Positions 16,929 to 26,577 of a stretch of DNA of 64,000 nt are shown here, one piece after another (position 1 is the stretch's first letter; each line of letters starts with the position of its first letter). The notes under the pieces were generated by a model that saw only the letters and a program-made list of their open reading frames with translations, did no database searches and had not been told where the DNA came from. The stretch lies in the NCBI RefSeq assembly GCF_011059185.1, contig NZ_JAALFE010000001.1:248001-312000 (forward strand). Direction: 5' to 3'. The stretch is from Paragemmobacter kunshanensis. Lineage in GTDB: Bacteria > Pseudomonadota > Alphaproteobacteria > Rhodobacterales > Rhodobacteraceae. The position numbers and the translations under genes were made by a program.

Positions 16929-17019
16929 TGGTATTCTCCTTACTAGGTAATGAACCGATGGGCGGAACCTACTCCTGCAAGGCGTGCATGATAAAGTGTT
17001 ATGGATATTGCTGTTATGA

Positions 17020-17033
17020 TTAACAAAGGTTAA
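17020..17033. promoter_or_regulatory. TTAAC-N4-GTTAA dyad upstream of porin 1
   Basis: A perfect 5-4-5 dyad, TTAACAAAGGTTAA, lies 92 bases upstream of the porin start, in an AT-rich stretch unusual for this window. A related sequence (TTAGTAAAAGTTAA) lies at nearly the same distance upstream of the second porin. It is a likely regulator-binding site for an unidentified factor. Confidence 0.45.
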
Positions 17034-17137
17034 CGATGCATTCCCGCCACAGTGATGCCATGACGGCATGAGGGGCCATCCCCCTTGCAGGCGGCCACAT
17101 GCGCATTTTTTACAGTTATTTCTGATGCTTGCGCGGA

Positions 17138-19321
17138 TCAGTCCGGCAGAAGGCCGCGTTCGCGCAGGGTGTCGATCATCGGGGCAAGCTCTGCCTCATA
17201 GCGCTGCCAGGCCTTTACCGATCCACCGGATATGGGCTGACGCACCTGATACACGCTGAGGGTGTCAACCTTGCGCTTGTTCTGGTGGAAGTTCAGGCAG
17301 GCCTCTTCCCAATCCAGCCCGGCGGCGGCGATCAGCTTGCGCGATTCCTCTTCCGGATTGGCGACGAGGGTTTCGTATTGCACCTCGGTGAACCAGTCGG
17401 GGGTTTCGCCGCGCCAGAATTCGACCATCTCCACGAAGGTGGCGTAGTAGTTCGCCAGATCGCGCAGATCGTAGGCGTAGAGATGGGTGCCTTCGGGGAA
17501 GCGGTTCTTGTAGATCGACAGGAGCGTATCGCGCGGATCGCGGCGGACAACGATGATGCGCGCGTTGGGCAGGGCCAGCTTGACCAGGCCGATATACATG
17601 TAGGTTGTGATCGACTTGTCGGTGATGATGTCCGATCCGGGGAAGCGTTCGCCCAGTTCGCGGATGAAGGCATGGCCCATGGCGGCGATATCGGGATGGG
17701 CCACATCGACGAGGCGGCGGATATCGTCATAGCCATCGGGGCGCGTCATCAACAGGCGCTGGCAGGCGCCCTGCAGCACGGCAAGTTCGCCCGCCCCGGT
17801 AACGCGGGAATGGCTGGCGATGATCTGCTCCACCAGCGTCGTGCCCGAGCGGGGCATGCCCGTCACGAAGACGGGGGCGGCGTCCGAGGTGCCGGGAACC
17901 CGCGTTCCGGCCCAATCGAAGCCGCGCATGGATTTCTGCATGGCTGCCACCTCGGCCAGGCGGACGGAAATGTCATAGGGATATAGCTTGCGCGTCAGAT
18001 CGTTGGCCTGGCGGATATAGGGGAAGGCGGCGGTGTAGTCCTTCTGATCCTCCAGCGCCTTGCCCAGCGCGAAGGCGAAGGAGAGGCGCGAACGATCCGG
18101 CAGATCGGGGCGGGCCATGGCCGCCTGCATCTGGCCGACGATGGGATCGCCCGGCTTTACCTTGTAGCTGACGATGAAGTTGCGGAAGAGATCGCCATCA
18201 AGCGGGGAATGATCCAGCGCGATGCGGAACATACGGTCGGCTTCTTCGAAGCGGCCTGCCGTCTGCAGGAGGCTGGCCTTCTTGTTCAGGGCCATCACGT
18301 TGTCGGGGCGCAGGATGAGCGCGCGTTCGATCAGATCGGCGGCTTCGGCATCGCGATCCAGATGGGAATAGACCTGCGAGAGGACGACCATCGCTTCGGC
18401 CGATCCATTCTTGGAAAGGACGAGCGCCTTCTCCAGCATCTCGGCCGCGCGGTGGTGATCGCGCAGAAGCATCAGCGTGTTGCCATAGGCGATGCGGGCG
18501 GGGACGGAATCGGGGTAGAGGCGGACCAGCCGTTCGGCATAGCGGGCGGCGCGGCCCGGCTGTGTCTGCTGGTTGAGGAGGGTGACATAGCGCTGCAGCG
18601 CGGCCTCCATGTCGGGGGCGCGGGCGATGGCAGCGCGATAGGCGCGCAGGGCGTCTTCCATGCGGCCCTGGCGGCGCAGTTCGTTGGCCTCGTTCAGCCA
18701 GGCTTCGGCGTAGAACGGGTCGATCTTCTGCGCGCTGCGCAGGGCGGCGAGGGATTCGGGGCCCCTTTCCAGGCCGCTGAGGATGGTGCCCAGCATGTTG
18801 TGCAGAAGGGCCGAGCGGGGATGGGCGGAGAGGAGCTTTGCGGCGGTCTGGCGGGCGGCGGGAAAGTCGCCGCGGGCGATGAGCTGCGAGATGCGGGCAA
18901 GGGCCTGGTCCGGGACGCCCGCCACATCGGGCCGCGAGGCGCGGCGCTGCGCGCCGAAGCGGTCCTGCAGGCGGATGCGGATGGCCGGGGGAAGCTGCGA
19001 CGATTTCACGGCGTCGAGGAAGGCGCGCTCGGCCTCCTTGCTGCCGTCGAGGGAGGCGAGATCGGCCCATGTCGCCCAGACGGCCGGTTCCGCAGGCTTC
19101 AGCCGCGCGGCGGCGGCGGCGTGGTCGAGGGCGCGGTCATACATGTCGAATTCGCCGAAGATCCGGGCGGCCTGCCAGATCGGTTCGGGCAGACGGGGAT
19201 TGCTTTCGATGATGCGACCGAAGATCGGGAGGGCCTCTTCCGGCTGACCGGCACCGAGTTTTGCCAAGGCTTCGGCATAGAGCGACTTGATCTCGGCATT
19301 GGAAAGGGTGGCGGCGGACAT
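17138..19321 (-). CDS. TPR-repeat sulfotransferase-family protein
   Basis: A 727-residue, two-part protein. Residues 1-380 are tetratricopeptide-like helical repeats (for example the A-E-A-W-L-N-E-A-N-E-L-R-R-Q-G-R and N-V-M-A-L-N-K-K-A-S blocks). Residues 480-727 are a sulfotransferase domain with the 5'-phosphosulfate-binding loop F-V-T-G-M-P-R-S-G-T-T (485-495) and a 3'-phosphate-binding-type R-R-D-P-R-D-T segment. It would transfer sulfate from PAPS to an unknown acceptor, with the TPR part perhaps binding a protein. No signal peptide is present, so it is probably cytoplasmic. The ATG at 19321 follows GAGAGG. It lies between two porin paralogues on the same strand, with the porin 2 terminator just upstream. 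Confidence 0.87.
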   Translation of the reverse strand: MSAATLSNAEIKSLYAEALAKLGAGQPEEALPIFGRIIESNPRLPEPIWQAARIFGEFDMYDRALDHAAAAARLKPAEPAVWATWADLASLDGSKEAERAFLDAVKSSQLPPAIRIRLQDRFGAQRRASRPDVAGVPDQALARISQLIARGDFPAARQTAAKLLSAHPRSALLHNMLGTILSGLERGPESLAALRSAQKIDPFYAEAWLNEANELRRQGRMEDALRAYRAAIARAPDMEAALQRYVTLLNQQTQPGRAARYAERLVRLYPDSVPARIAYGNTLMLLRDHHRAAEMLEKALVLSKNGSAEAMVVLSQVYSHLDRDAEAADLIERALILRPDNVMALNKKASLLQTAGRFEEADRMFRIALDHSPLDGDLFRNFIVSYKVKPGDPIVGQMQAAMARPDLPDRSRLSFAFALGKALEDQKDYTAAFPYIRQANDLTRKLYPYDISVRLAEVAAMQKSMRGFDWAGTRVPGTSDAAPVFVTGMPRSGTTLVEQIIASHSRVTGAGELAVLQGACQRLLMTRPDGYDDIRRLVDVAHPDIAAMGHAFIRELGERFPGSDIITDKSITTYMYIGLVKLALPNARIIVVRRDPRDTLLSIYKNRFPEGTHLYAYDLRDLANYYATFVEMVEFWRGETPDWFTEVQYETLVANPEEESRKLIAAAGLDWEEACLNFHQNKRKVDTLSVYQVRQPISGGSVKAWQRYEAELAPMIDTLRERGLLPD

Positions 19322-19413
19322 GGGGCCTCTCTCGTGGCGGAGCCTTTGCATCCAGCCCTTAACGCCCGGGATCGGGGAAGTCGAGAAAGGCTGTCAGGGC
19401 GGGTGTTCAAATG

Positions 19414-19439
19414 AAAAGAGCGGGCTCTCGCCCGCTCTT
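19414..19439 (-). terminator. Intrinsic terminator of the second porin gene
   Basis: Ten-base arms (19416-19425 and 19430-19439, AAGAGCGGGC and its complement) around a TCTC loop are followed on the minus strand by a short T-run. The position, 26 bases past the porin stop, fits an intrinsic terminator. Confidence 0.8.
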
Positions 19440-19464
19440 CCATCAGATCGTGACTTCCGTCAGA

Positions 19465-20448
19465 TCAGAACGACAGGCCGAGGCCGATCGAGTACTGCGA
19501 CTGGTCGCCAGCAGCAGCGCCCACGTCCGAGCCGTAGCCAGCCATCACGACAGCACCGCCACCCAGATCGTAGTTCACGGCCAGACCATAGGTCGAGTCG
19601 CTCGCGCCGACATCGGGGTTGAAGTGGCCGACGTTGGCGTGCAGCGACAGAGCGCCGGTGGTGTAGGTCACGCCGAGGCCGGTGTGCGCGAAGTCAGCCA
19701 TGGTGGCAGCGCCGCCAGCGACGTTGGTCGCGTCGAAGTCGTACTTGATGTAGCCCAGCGAGACAGCGAAGCCGCCAGCCAGCTCGGCCGAAACCGACGC
19801 ACCGATCGCATCGCCGTTGGTGTAGACAGCAGCAGCGGTCGGAGCATCCGAGCCAGCCTGATAGCCGAGGCCGAACTTCAGAGCGGTGCCGCCCATGTCC
19901 ATCGAGTAGGTCGCACCGATGGCAACGTTGTCGTCAGCCAGCGTGCCGGTGGCGTTGTTGCCAGCCTGCTCGTACGACAGAGCGACGCCGAAGTCACCGA
20001 ACGAGTACTCGTAGCGGACGACCTGGTTGTCATGCGAACCGTCGAGGCCGTTGCCTGCGAAGTAGAACAGGTGGGTGGTGTGGTCGTCGCCCATCGAGGT
20101 GAGAGCGCCGGCATCAGCCACGGCCCAGTCCAGAGCGCCGTCGGTGTCGCCCATGGTCAGCTTGCCGAAAGCACCCGACACGAACACGGTGGTGCCCGAG
20201 TCATCGCCAGCGGCGACGTTGGTTTCGTCCAGGTCGATCGCGGCGCCGAAGGACAGGCCACCGTCGGTTTCGCCCGACATGGTGAAGGTCACTTCAACGT
20301 CCTGATGGAACTGAGCGTTGGTCGAGCCGGCGAAGCCTGCTTCGCTGCGGATGATCCCGATTTCAGCGTAGCCCGTGACTGCCACTTCGGCAGCAGCGAT
20401 ACCAGCGGTGCCAGCGAGCATCGTGGTCGCGAGAAGAATCTTTTTCAT
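19465..20448 (-). CDS. Rhodobacter-type outer-membrane porin, copy 2
   Basis: The 327-residue protein has a signal peptide nearly identical to that of copy 1 and the same C-terminal Y-S-I-G-L-G-L-S-F signature. It is clearly a paralogue. A 71-base block (20171-20241) is identical in DNA to 16654-16724 in copy 1, while surface-loop regions have diverged. This pattern suggests recent duplication or gene conversion. It has shorter central loops than copy 1, which may change pore selectivity. GAGGGAAAACG precedes the ATG. The 280-base gap upstream, shared with the divergent DUF3576 gene, is relatively AT-rich near the dyad at 20550 and holds no other gene. Confidence 0.92.
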   Translation of the reverse strand: MKKILLATTMLAGTAGIAAAEVAVTGYAEIGIIRSEAGFAGSTNAQFHQDVEVTFTMSGETDGGLSFGAAIDLDETNVAAGDDSGTTVFVSGAFGKLTMGDTDGALDWAVADAGALTSMGDDHTTHLFYFAGNGLDGSHDNQVVRYEYSFGDFGVALSYEQAGNNATGTLADDNVAIGATYSMDMGGTALKFGLGYQAGSDAPTAAAVYTNGDAIGASVSAELAGGFAVSLGYIKYDFDATNVAGGAATMADFAHTGLGVTYTTGALSLHANVGHFNPDVGASDSTYGLAVNYDLGGGAVVMAGYGSDVGAAAGDQSQYSIGLGLSF

Positions 20449-20549
20449 CGTTTTCCCTCGTTGTCTTAAGGAGCGCCCAACCCAGGGGAATCCGGGAAGG
20501 GGATGCAGCTTTCATCAATCTTAACGCCCCGGATTGCAACGACGGAGCT

Positions 20550-20563
20550 TTAGTAAAAGTTAA
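20550..20563. promoter_or_regulatory. Dyad upstream of porin 2, related to the porin 1 dyad
   Basis: TTAGTAAAAGTTAA lies 102 bases before the porin start and matches the porin 1 site at most positions: TTA and GTTAA are kept, the left half is degenerate. The pairing of two similar sites at similar distances is the evidence. The binding protein is unknown. Confidence 0.4.
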
Positions 20564-20728
20564 TGCCCGAATTCGTGGTGCAGTCTTGCCACAGTCCATT
20601 CTCAGCCCCTGCGCGAACAGGGGAATGCCTGCGCGTGGGCAGGCGGGCGAGGGGGCGCTGCGGGGAAAAGCCTTGGCACGCCGGAAAGGCTGGGCTAGAC
20701 AACGGACCAAAGGGTAACGGGGGTCTGG

Positions 20729-21286
20729 ATGAACCTGCATCGCTTGGCAAAAGGCGCGCTGATCGGCGGCATTCTGATCTCTGTCTCGGGGTGCGGCACC
20801 GGGATCGGCAGCGGCGACAGCGGCCTGTTCCGCCGGAACGCGGCCCCCTCGATCCCCGCCGAGGAGACGCTGGAGCGGCGCGAACGGGCCGAGGCGCAGC
20901 GCGCGGCAGCGGATCGGGCGCAGGGAACGAAGACGAACCGTTCGTCCTTCTTCGATCTGTTCCGCAACGGCACGGACCCGAATACCACCGTCGAGGTGAA
21001 CAAGTATCTGTGGGTTGCGGCGCAGGACGTGCTGAATTTCCTGCCCATCGAATCGGTCGATCCCTTTACCGGCGTGATCGTGACGGGCTATGGCACCCCG
21101 CCCGGCGGTGGCCGCGCCTATCGCGCGACGATCTATGTGCAGGACCCGGCGCTGGATGCGCGCAGCCTGAAGGTGGCGCTGCAATCTTCCGGCGGCGGTG
21201 CGGTCGATCCCGGAACGGTGCGGGCGATCGAGGACGCGATCCTGACCCGGGCGCGCCAGCTGCGCATTCAGGACAGCAAGCTGTAA
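20729..21286 (+). CDS. DUF3576-family lipoprotein
   Basis: The 185-residue protein has a lipoprotein signal with a V-S-G-C lipobox, lipidated C22. An Arg/Ala/Glu-rich linker (about 45-70) is followed by the compact DUF3576 domain (N-K-Y-L-W through the final R-I-Q-D), recognisable by [11 protein letters not shown] and the late D-A-R-S-L-K-V block. The function of the family is unknown; in alphaproteobacteria it is often encoded just upstream of leuS, as here. The linker probably spans periplasm between the lipid anchor and the domain. It is separated from leuS by 79 bases and may be cotranscribed with it. Confidence 0.85.
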   Translation: MNLHRLAKGALIGGILISVSGCGTGIGSGDSGLFRRNAAPSIPAEETLERRERAEAQRAAADRAQGTKTNRSSFFDLFRNGTDPNTTVEVNKYLWVAAQDVLNFLPIESVDPFTGVIVTGYGTPPGGGRAYRATIYVQDPALDARSLKVALQSSGGGAVDPGTVRAIEDAILTRARQLRIQDSKL

Positions 21287-21365
21287 GGCTTTTGCTGCGG
21301 CATCACTGGACCTTGGCCGCGCGGCTTGTATAACCACGCGCGAAACCGAATGCCGAGGGCAAGTG

Positions 21366-23921
21366 ATGTCGCGCTACGAACCGAGCCGGACCGAACCGAA
21401 ATGGCAAGCCGCCTGGGATCAGGCCGGGGCCTTCACGGCGCGGCGCGATCCGGCAAAGCCCAAATATTACGTGCTGGAGATGTTCCCCTATCCGTCGGGG
21501 CGCATCCATATGGGCCATGTGCGCAACTATACCATGGGCGATGTGGTGGCGCGGCAGAAGGCGGCGGCGGGGTATTCGGTGCTGCATCCGATGGGCTGGG
21601 ATGCCTTCGGGATGCCCGCCGAGAATGCCGCGATGGAGCGGGGCGGCCATCCCAAGGACTGGACCTATGGCAACATCGCCGACATGCGCGCGCAGATGAA
21701 GCCCTTGGGCCTGTCGATCGACTGGAGCCGCGAATTCGCCACCTGCGACCCGGAATATTACGGCCAGCAGCAGGCGATGTTCATCGACATGCTGGAAGCG
21801 GGCCTTGTGTATCGCAAGAACGCGGTGGTGAACTGGGACCCGGTCGACATGACGGTTCTGGCCAATGAACAGGTGATCGACGGCAAGGGCTGGCGGTCGG
21901 GCGCGGCGGTGGAGCGGCGGGAACTGACGCAGTGGTTCTTCAAGATCTCGGACTATTCCGAAGACCTGCTCAACGCACTGGATACGCTGACCGACTGGCC
22001 CGAAAAGGTGCGGCTGATGCAGGCCAACTGGATCGGCAAGTCGCGCGGTTTGCAGTTCGGCTTTGAAACCGTGGGGGCGCCGGCAGGGTTCGAGACGCTG
22101 GAGGTGTATACCACCCGGCCTGACACGCTGATGGGGGCAAGCTTTGCCGCCATTTCGGCGGATCATCCGCTGGCCAAGGCCCTGGAGCATGATCCGAAGG
22201 TTGCGGCCTTTGTCGCGGAATGCCGCAAGGGCGGGACCAGCGCGGAAGAGATCGAGACGGCCGAGAAGATCGGCCTTGATACCGGCATCCGGGTGAAGCA
22301 TCCGCTGGACCCGGCCTGGGAACTGCCGGTCTGGATCGCGAATTTCATCCTGATGGATTACGGCACCGGCGCGATCTTCGGCTGCCCGGCGCATGACCAG
22401 CGCGATTTCGACTTCGCCACGAAATACGGCCTGCCGATCAAGGCGGTCTTCGTGGCCGAAGGGGCCGAGGATGCGGCACTGGCCGAAGCCTTTGTTCCGA
22501 TGAAATCGGAGCGGGTGCGCTATGTGCGCGGCTTTGCCGGGGCCGAGGTGCAGACGGGGGAAGAGGCCATCGCTGCCGCCATTGCCCATGCCGAGGCGCA
22601 GGGCTACGGGACCGGCGTGACCAAGTTCCGCCTGCGCGACTGGGGCATCAGCCGGCAACGCTATTGGGGATGCCCGATTCCGGTTGTGCATTGCGCGACC
22701 TGCGGCGTGGTGCCCGAGGCGAAGGCGAATTTGCCCGTCACGCTGCCCGATGACGTGACCTTTGACGTTCCCGGCAACCCGCTGGATCGCCACCCGACCT
22801 GGCGCGATTGCACCTGCCCGAAATGCGGCGCGAAGGCCCGGCGCGAGACGGACACGATGGATACCTTCGTCGATTCGTCCTGGTATTACGCGCGCTTCAC
22901 CGCGCCACGGGCCACCACGCCCACCATCGCGGAAGATGCCGAATACTGGATGAATGTCGACCAGTATATCGGCGGGATAGAACATGCGATCCTGCACCTG
23001 CTCTACTCCCGGTTCTTTGCACGGGCGATGCAGAAGACCGGCCATCTGCCGCAAAAGGCGGTGGAGCCGTTCAACGCGCTGTTCACCCAAGGCATGGTGA
23101 CGCATGAGATCTATCTGACGCGGGATGCCAATGGCCGCCCCGTCTATCACCTGCCCGAGGATGTGATCCGCAGCGATGCAGGGGCCACGCTGAAGGACGG
23201 CACGGCGGTGGAGATCATTCCTTCGGCCAAGATGTCGAAATCGAAGAAGAATGTCGTCGATCCGATGAACATCATCGCCCAGTTCGGCGCGGATACGGCG
23301 CGCTGGTTCGTGATGTCGGACAGCCCGCCCGAACGGGATGTGGAATGGACATCGTCCGGCGCGGAGGCGGCCTTCAAGCATCTGGGGCGCGTGTGGCGCA
23401 TCGCCGATGAGATTGCCGGGTCGGATGCCGCCGCCAATGCGGCCGAGGATGCGGCGCTGGCCCGCGCCACGGCGAAGGCCATCGACGAGGTGACGAAGGG
23501 GATCGAGGGATTCGCCTTCAACAAGGCCATCGCGAAGCTTTACGAATTCACCAACACCCTGCAGCGGTCGCAGGCCGGGGCAGAGGCACGGCGCGCGGCG
23601 ATGCGGGCCATGGCGCAGCTGATGCAACCGATGACCCCGCATCTGGCGGAAGAGGTCTGGTCGATGCTGGGCGGCGCGGGGCTGGTGGCGCTGGCCCCCT
23701 GGCCCAAGGCCGATCCGGCGCTGCTGGTGGAGGATGATGTGACCCTGCCGATCCAGATCAACGGCAAGCGGCGGGCGGAAATCACCGTTCCGAAGGATAT
23801 GCCCGCCTCCGAGGTTGAAAAGATCGCGCTGGCGGATGAAGCTGTGATCAAGTTCCTTGCCGGGCAGCCGGTGAAGAAGATCATTGTCGTCCCGGGGCGC
23901 ATCATCAATGTCGTCGTCTGA
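21366..23921 (+). CDS. leuS: Leucyl-tRNA synthetase
   Basis: LeuRS charges tRNA-Leu with leucine. The 851-residue protein is a complete class Ia synthetase. Its HIGH-type motif is H48-M-G-H51 in [11 protein letters not shown], and K-M-S-K-S is at residues 622-626. An editing (CP1) domain (roughly 220-400) contains the T-T-R-P-D-T block and [10 protein letters not shown], and a C-terminal anticodon/tRNA-binding region follows. ATG at 21366 is used; a GTG lies one codon upstream. The stop overlaps the start of lptE by 14 bases. The leuS-lptE-holA order is widely kept in alphaproteobacteria. Confidence 0.98.
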   Translation: MSRYEPSRTEPKWQAAWDQAGAFTARRDPAKPKYYVLEMFPYPSGRIHMGHVRNYTMGDVVARQKAAAGYSVLHPMGWDAFGMPAENAAMERGGHPKDWTYGNIADMRAQMKPLGLSIDWSREFATCDPEYYGQQQAMFIDMLEAGLVYRKNAVVNWDPVDMTVLANEQVIDGKGWRSGAAVERRELTQWFFKISDYSEDLLNALDTLTDWPEKVRLMQANWIGKSRGLQFGFETVGAPAGFETLEVYTTRPDTLMGASFAAISADHPLAKALEHDPKVAAFVAECRKGGTSAEEIETAEKIGLDTGIRVKHPLDPAWELPVWIANFILMDYGTGAIFGCPAHDQRDFDFATKYGLPIKAVFVAEGAEDAALAEAFVPMKSERVRYVRGFAGAEVQTGEEAIAAAIAHAEAQGYGTGVTKFRLRDWGISRQRYWGCPIPVVHCATCGVVPEAKANLPVTLPDDVTFDVPGNPLDRHPTWRDCTCPKCGAKARRETDTMDTFVDSSWYYARFTAPRATTPTIAEDAEYWMNVDQYIGGIEHAILHLLYSRFFARAMQKTGHLPQKAVEPFNALFTQGMVTHEIYLTRDANGRPVYHLPEDVIRSDAGATLKDGTAVEIIPSAKMSKSKKNVVDPMNIIAQFGADTARWFVMSDSPPERDVEWTSSGAEAAFKHLGRVWRIADEIAGSDAAANAAEDAALARATAKAIDEVTKGIEGFAFNKAIAKLYEFTNTLQRSQAGAEARRAAMRAMAQLMQPMTPHLAEEVWSMLGGAGLVALAPWPKADPALLVEDDVTLPIQINGKRRAEITVPKDMPASEVEKIALADEAVIKFLAGQPVKKIIVVPGRIINVVV

Positions 23922-24402
23922 CCGCCGCCATTTCCTTCTGGGCCTTGCCGCCCTGCCCCTTGCCGCCTGCGGCTTTACCCCGGCCTATGGGCCGAAAGGC
24001 GGGGCGGCTGCGCTGCGCGGGCGTGTTGCGGTGCAGGCCCCCGTCAGCAAGGGCGATTTCGATTTCGTGGCACGGCTGGAATCGCGGATCGGGCGGGGCG
24101 AGGCCGTGGCCTATGACCTGGGCTATTCCATCGCGGTGACGCGGCAATCGGGCGGGATCACCGCCGCGAACGAGACGACCCGCTATACGCTGCGCGGAAC
24201 GGCGACATGGACATTGACGGACCGCGCCAGCGGCAGCCGCGTGGCCGGGGGCGAGGTTTCGGCCTTCACGTCCTGGTCGGCGACGGGAACGACTGTGGCG
24301 GGACTTGCCGCCGAGGATGATGCCGCGCGGCGGTTGATGGTGATGCTGGCAGATCAGGTGGTGATCCGCCTTCTGGCCGTTGCCCCCACCCTGAACCGAT
24401 GA
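23908..24402 (+). CDS. lptE: LPS-assembly lipoprotein LptE
   Basis: LptE plugs the LptD barrel that places lipopolysaccharide in the outer leaflet. The 164-residue protein has a lipobox L-A-A-C with lipidated C21 followed by G-F-T-P-A-Y-G, typical of alphaproteobacterial LptE. The signal peptide begins with S-S-D-R-R-H-F-L-L, which resembles a twin-arginine motif, so Tat-dependent export is possible, although Sec export is usual for LptE. The ATG at 23908 lies inside the end of leuS in another frame, and the TGA overlaps the ATG of holA (ATGA). Assignment rests on size, lipobox and the conserved leuS-lptE-holA order. Confidence 0.88.
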   Translation: MSSSDRRHFLLGLAALPLAACGFTPAYGPKGGAAALRGRVAVQAPVSKGDFDFVARLESRIGRGEAVAYDLGYSIAVTRQSGGITAANETTRYTLRGTATWTLTDRASGSRVAGGEVSAFTSWSATGTTVAGLAAEDDAARRLMVMLADQVVIRLLAVAPTLNR

Positions 24403-25415
24403 TCCTGAAGGGGGCGGAGGTCAGCCGCTATTGCGCCCGGCCGGATCCGGGCAAGACCGGGCTCTTGATCTTTGGCGCGGATCCGATGCGGGTGGCTTTG
24501 CGGCGGCAGGAAGTGATCGCCGCGCTGATCGGGCCCGAGGGAGAGGCCGAAATGCGCCTGACGCGCATTCCGGGCGCGGACCTGCGCAAGGATGCGGCGC
24601 TGCTTCTGGATGCGATCAAGGCGCAGGGGTTCTTTCCCGGCCCCCGGGTGGCCTTTGTCGAGGATGCCACGGATACATTGACGGCGACGATCACGGCGGC
24701 GCTGGCGGACTGGAAGCCCGGCGATGCGCAGGTGATCGTGACGGCGGGCGGGTTGACCGGGAAATCGTCGCTGAAGACACTGTTCGAGAAGCACCCCTCG
24801 ACCTTCTGCATCGGCCTTTACGACGATCCGCCCTCGCGGGAAGAGATCGAGGAGACGCTGAAGAAGGCGGGGCTTGCCGCCATCGACCGCGAGGCGATGA
24901 CGGATCTTCTGTCGCTGGCGCGGGCGCTGGATCCGGGCGATTTCCGCCAGACGGTCGAGAAGATCGCGCTTTACAAGCATGGCGACAGCACGCCGCTGAC
25001 CCCTGCCGAGATTGCGGCCCTGGCCCCGGCGACGGTTGAGGCAGAGGTGGATGAACTTGTTGCCGTGGTGGCGGATCGCAAGGTGCAGGCCATCGGGCCG
25101 CTGCTGCGGCGGCTGGAGGGACAGGGCACGCAGCCGGTGACGCTGTGCATTTCCACCCTGCGCCATTTCCGGGCGCTGCACATGGCCGTGAGCGAGCCCG
25201 GAGGGGCGGCCTCGGCCATCGGGCGGATGCGGGGGGTGCATTACAAGACCCGGGATGCGCTGATCCGACAGGCGCAGATCTGGCCCTCGCACCGGCTGGA
25301 AGAGGCGATCGCGCATCTGCTGGAGACGGATCTGACGCTGCGATCTGCCTCCCGCGCGCCGGGAATGGCCGTCATGGAGCGCGCGCTGATCCGTTTGGCG
25401 ATGATGCGTGGCTAG
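24399..25415 (+). CDS. holA: DNA polymerase III subunit delta
   Basis: HolA is the clamp-loader delta subunit that opens the beta sliding clamp. The 338-residue protein fits the family in length. It has the family pattern of an N-terminal AAA-like region that lacks a Walker A motif (L-L-I-F-G-A-D-P-M-R near residue 17) and a helical C-terminal collar domain (about 215-338, including the L-C-I-S-T-L-R-H-F-R block). It is translationally coupled to lptE through an ATGA overlap. The annotation is supported by the leuS-lptE-holA context. Confidence 0.94.
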   Translation: MILKGAEVSRYCARPDPGKTGLLIFGADPMRVALRRQEVIAALIGPEGEAEMRLTRIPGADLRKDAALLLDAIKAQGFFPGPRVAFVEDATDTLTATITAALADWKPGDAQVIVTAGGLTGKSSLKTLFEKHPSTFCIGLYDDPPSREEIEETLKKAGLAAIDREAMTDLLSLARALDPGDFRQTVEKIALYKHGDSTPLTPAEIAALAPATVEAEVDELVAVVADRKVQAIGPLLRRLEGQGTQPVTLCISTLRHFRALHMAVSEPGGAASAIGRMRGVHYKTRDALIRQAQIWPSHRLEEAIAHLLETDLTLRSASRAPGMAVMERALIRLAMMRG

Positions 25416-25484
25416 GTCGGAAGCGGGCGGGGATCGGTCTGACCCGGGGTTTCCCCCGGGGGGAAAACGCGCGAAGGTGCGGGC

Positions 25485-26573
25485 GTGGAACAGAGACATG
25501 GCATGATGCGACTGCGCGCACTTGGCCCGGCGATGCCGATGATGAAGCCGGGCGTGGCGGTGTCTGCCGGGATTGGCGCAGCGGTGGGTCTGCTGGCCTG
25601 TGACCTTTTGCTCTGGCTGATCGCGCAAGGGGCGGAGATCGGCCATCTGCTGCTGGTGGCCCCTTTCGGCGCATCGGCCCTGCTGATCTTCGTCATTCCC
25701 AACAGCCCGCTGGCGCAGCCCTGGTCGGTGGTGATCGGGAACACCGTCGCGGCGCTTGCGGCGCTGGCGGTGATGCGGGTGACGGATGTGCCGTTGATCG
25801 CGGCACCGCTTGCGGTGGGGCTGGCCATTGTCCTGATGGGAATGGCACGCGCGCTGCATCCTCCGGCGGGGGCGGTGGCGCTGGCCACAGTGCTGGCGGC
25901 GGGCGAGGCGGATTTTCCGGGCCTGAGCTTTGCGATCATTCCGGTGGGGCTCGGGTCGGTGTTCCTGGTGGCAGCGGGGATCGTCTGGCACCATTTCTCC
26001 GGGCGGTTCTATCCGTTCCGCCAGCCGCATGCGCCCGATCAGGGAAAGGCGGATCCCCCGCCCGAGCGGCGGCTGGGCCTGCGGCCAGAGGAACTGGCGA
26101 CGCTGATCGACCGGCTGCGCATGGCGCCGAATATCGGGGTGGAGGATCTGGCCCGCGTATTGGATGCTGCCGAGATGGAGGCGGCCTCGCATCATCTGGG
26201 CGGGCTGACGGCGGCCGATGTGATGACGCGCGACCTGGTGACGGCAGATGCCGACATGACGGTCGGCGAACTGGCCGACCTGTTCCGCAGGCATGGGTTC
26301 AAGACTTTGCCGCTGGCGACGGCGGCGGGGGATCATGTCGGGCTGATCGACCAGAGCATGTTGCTGGGGCAGTTGGACCCTGATCTGACGGCGGGCGATC
26401 TTGCCAGGGACGTGGCCACGCTTGGCCCGGATGCGGATGCGGCGGCGCTGATGGCGCTGCTTGCCGTGGGGCGGCAACAGGCGGTGCCCATCGTGGCGGC
26501 GGGCAAGCTGGTAGGTCTGGTCACCAGATCGGACCTGCTGGCGCTGCTGGCCGCCCGGCTGCGGGAGGGGTAG
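25485..26573 (+). CDS. HPP-family membrane protein with CBS pair
   Basis: The 362-residue protein has an N-terminal HPP domain (about 20-170) of four hydrophobic helices, including the motif A-L-H-P-P-A-G-A that gives the family its name. The C-terminal pair of CBS domains (about 235-360; A-A-D-V-M-T-R-D and V-G-L-V-T-R-S-D-L) may sense adenine nucleotides. HPP proteins are integral membrane proteins, some implicated in nitrite transport in plastids and cyanobacteria; the bacterial HPP-CBS form is uncharacterised. A GTG at 25485 is used; the ATG at 25503 is a reasonable alternative. The stop is followed after four bases by the GAF gene. Confidence 0.85.
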   Translation: MEQRHGMMRLRALGPAMPMMKPGVAVSAGIGAAVGLLACDLLLWLIAQGAEIGHLLLVAPFGASALLIFVIPNSPLAQPWSVVIGNTVAALAALAVMRVTDVPLIAAPLAVGLAIVLMGMARALHPPAGAVALATVLAAGEADFPGLSFAIIPVGLGSVFLVAAGIVWHHFSGRFYPFRQPHAPDQGKADPPPERRLGLRPEELATLIDRLRMAPNIGVEDLARVLDAAEMEAASHHLGGLTAADVMTRDLVTADADMTVGELADLFRRHGFKTLPLATAAGDHVGLIDQSMLLGQLDPDLTAGDLARDVATLGPDADAAALMALLAVGRQQAVPIVAAGKLVGLVTRSDLLALLAARLREG

Positions 26574-26577
26574 GGAG

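Noticed and set aside
17020-17033. CtrA-binding site upstream of porin 1
   Set aside because: The CtrA consensus needs TTAA-N7-TTAA; here the two TTAA elements are six bases apart and the symmetry is 5-4-5, so a different regulator is more likely.
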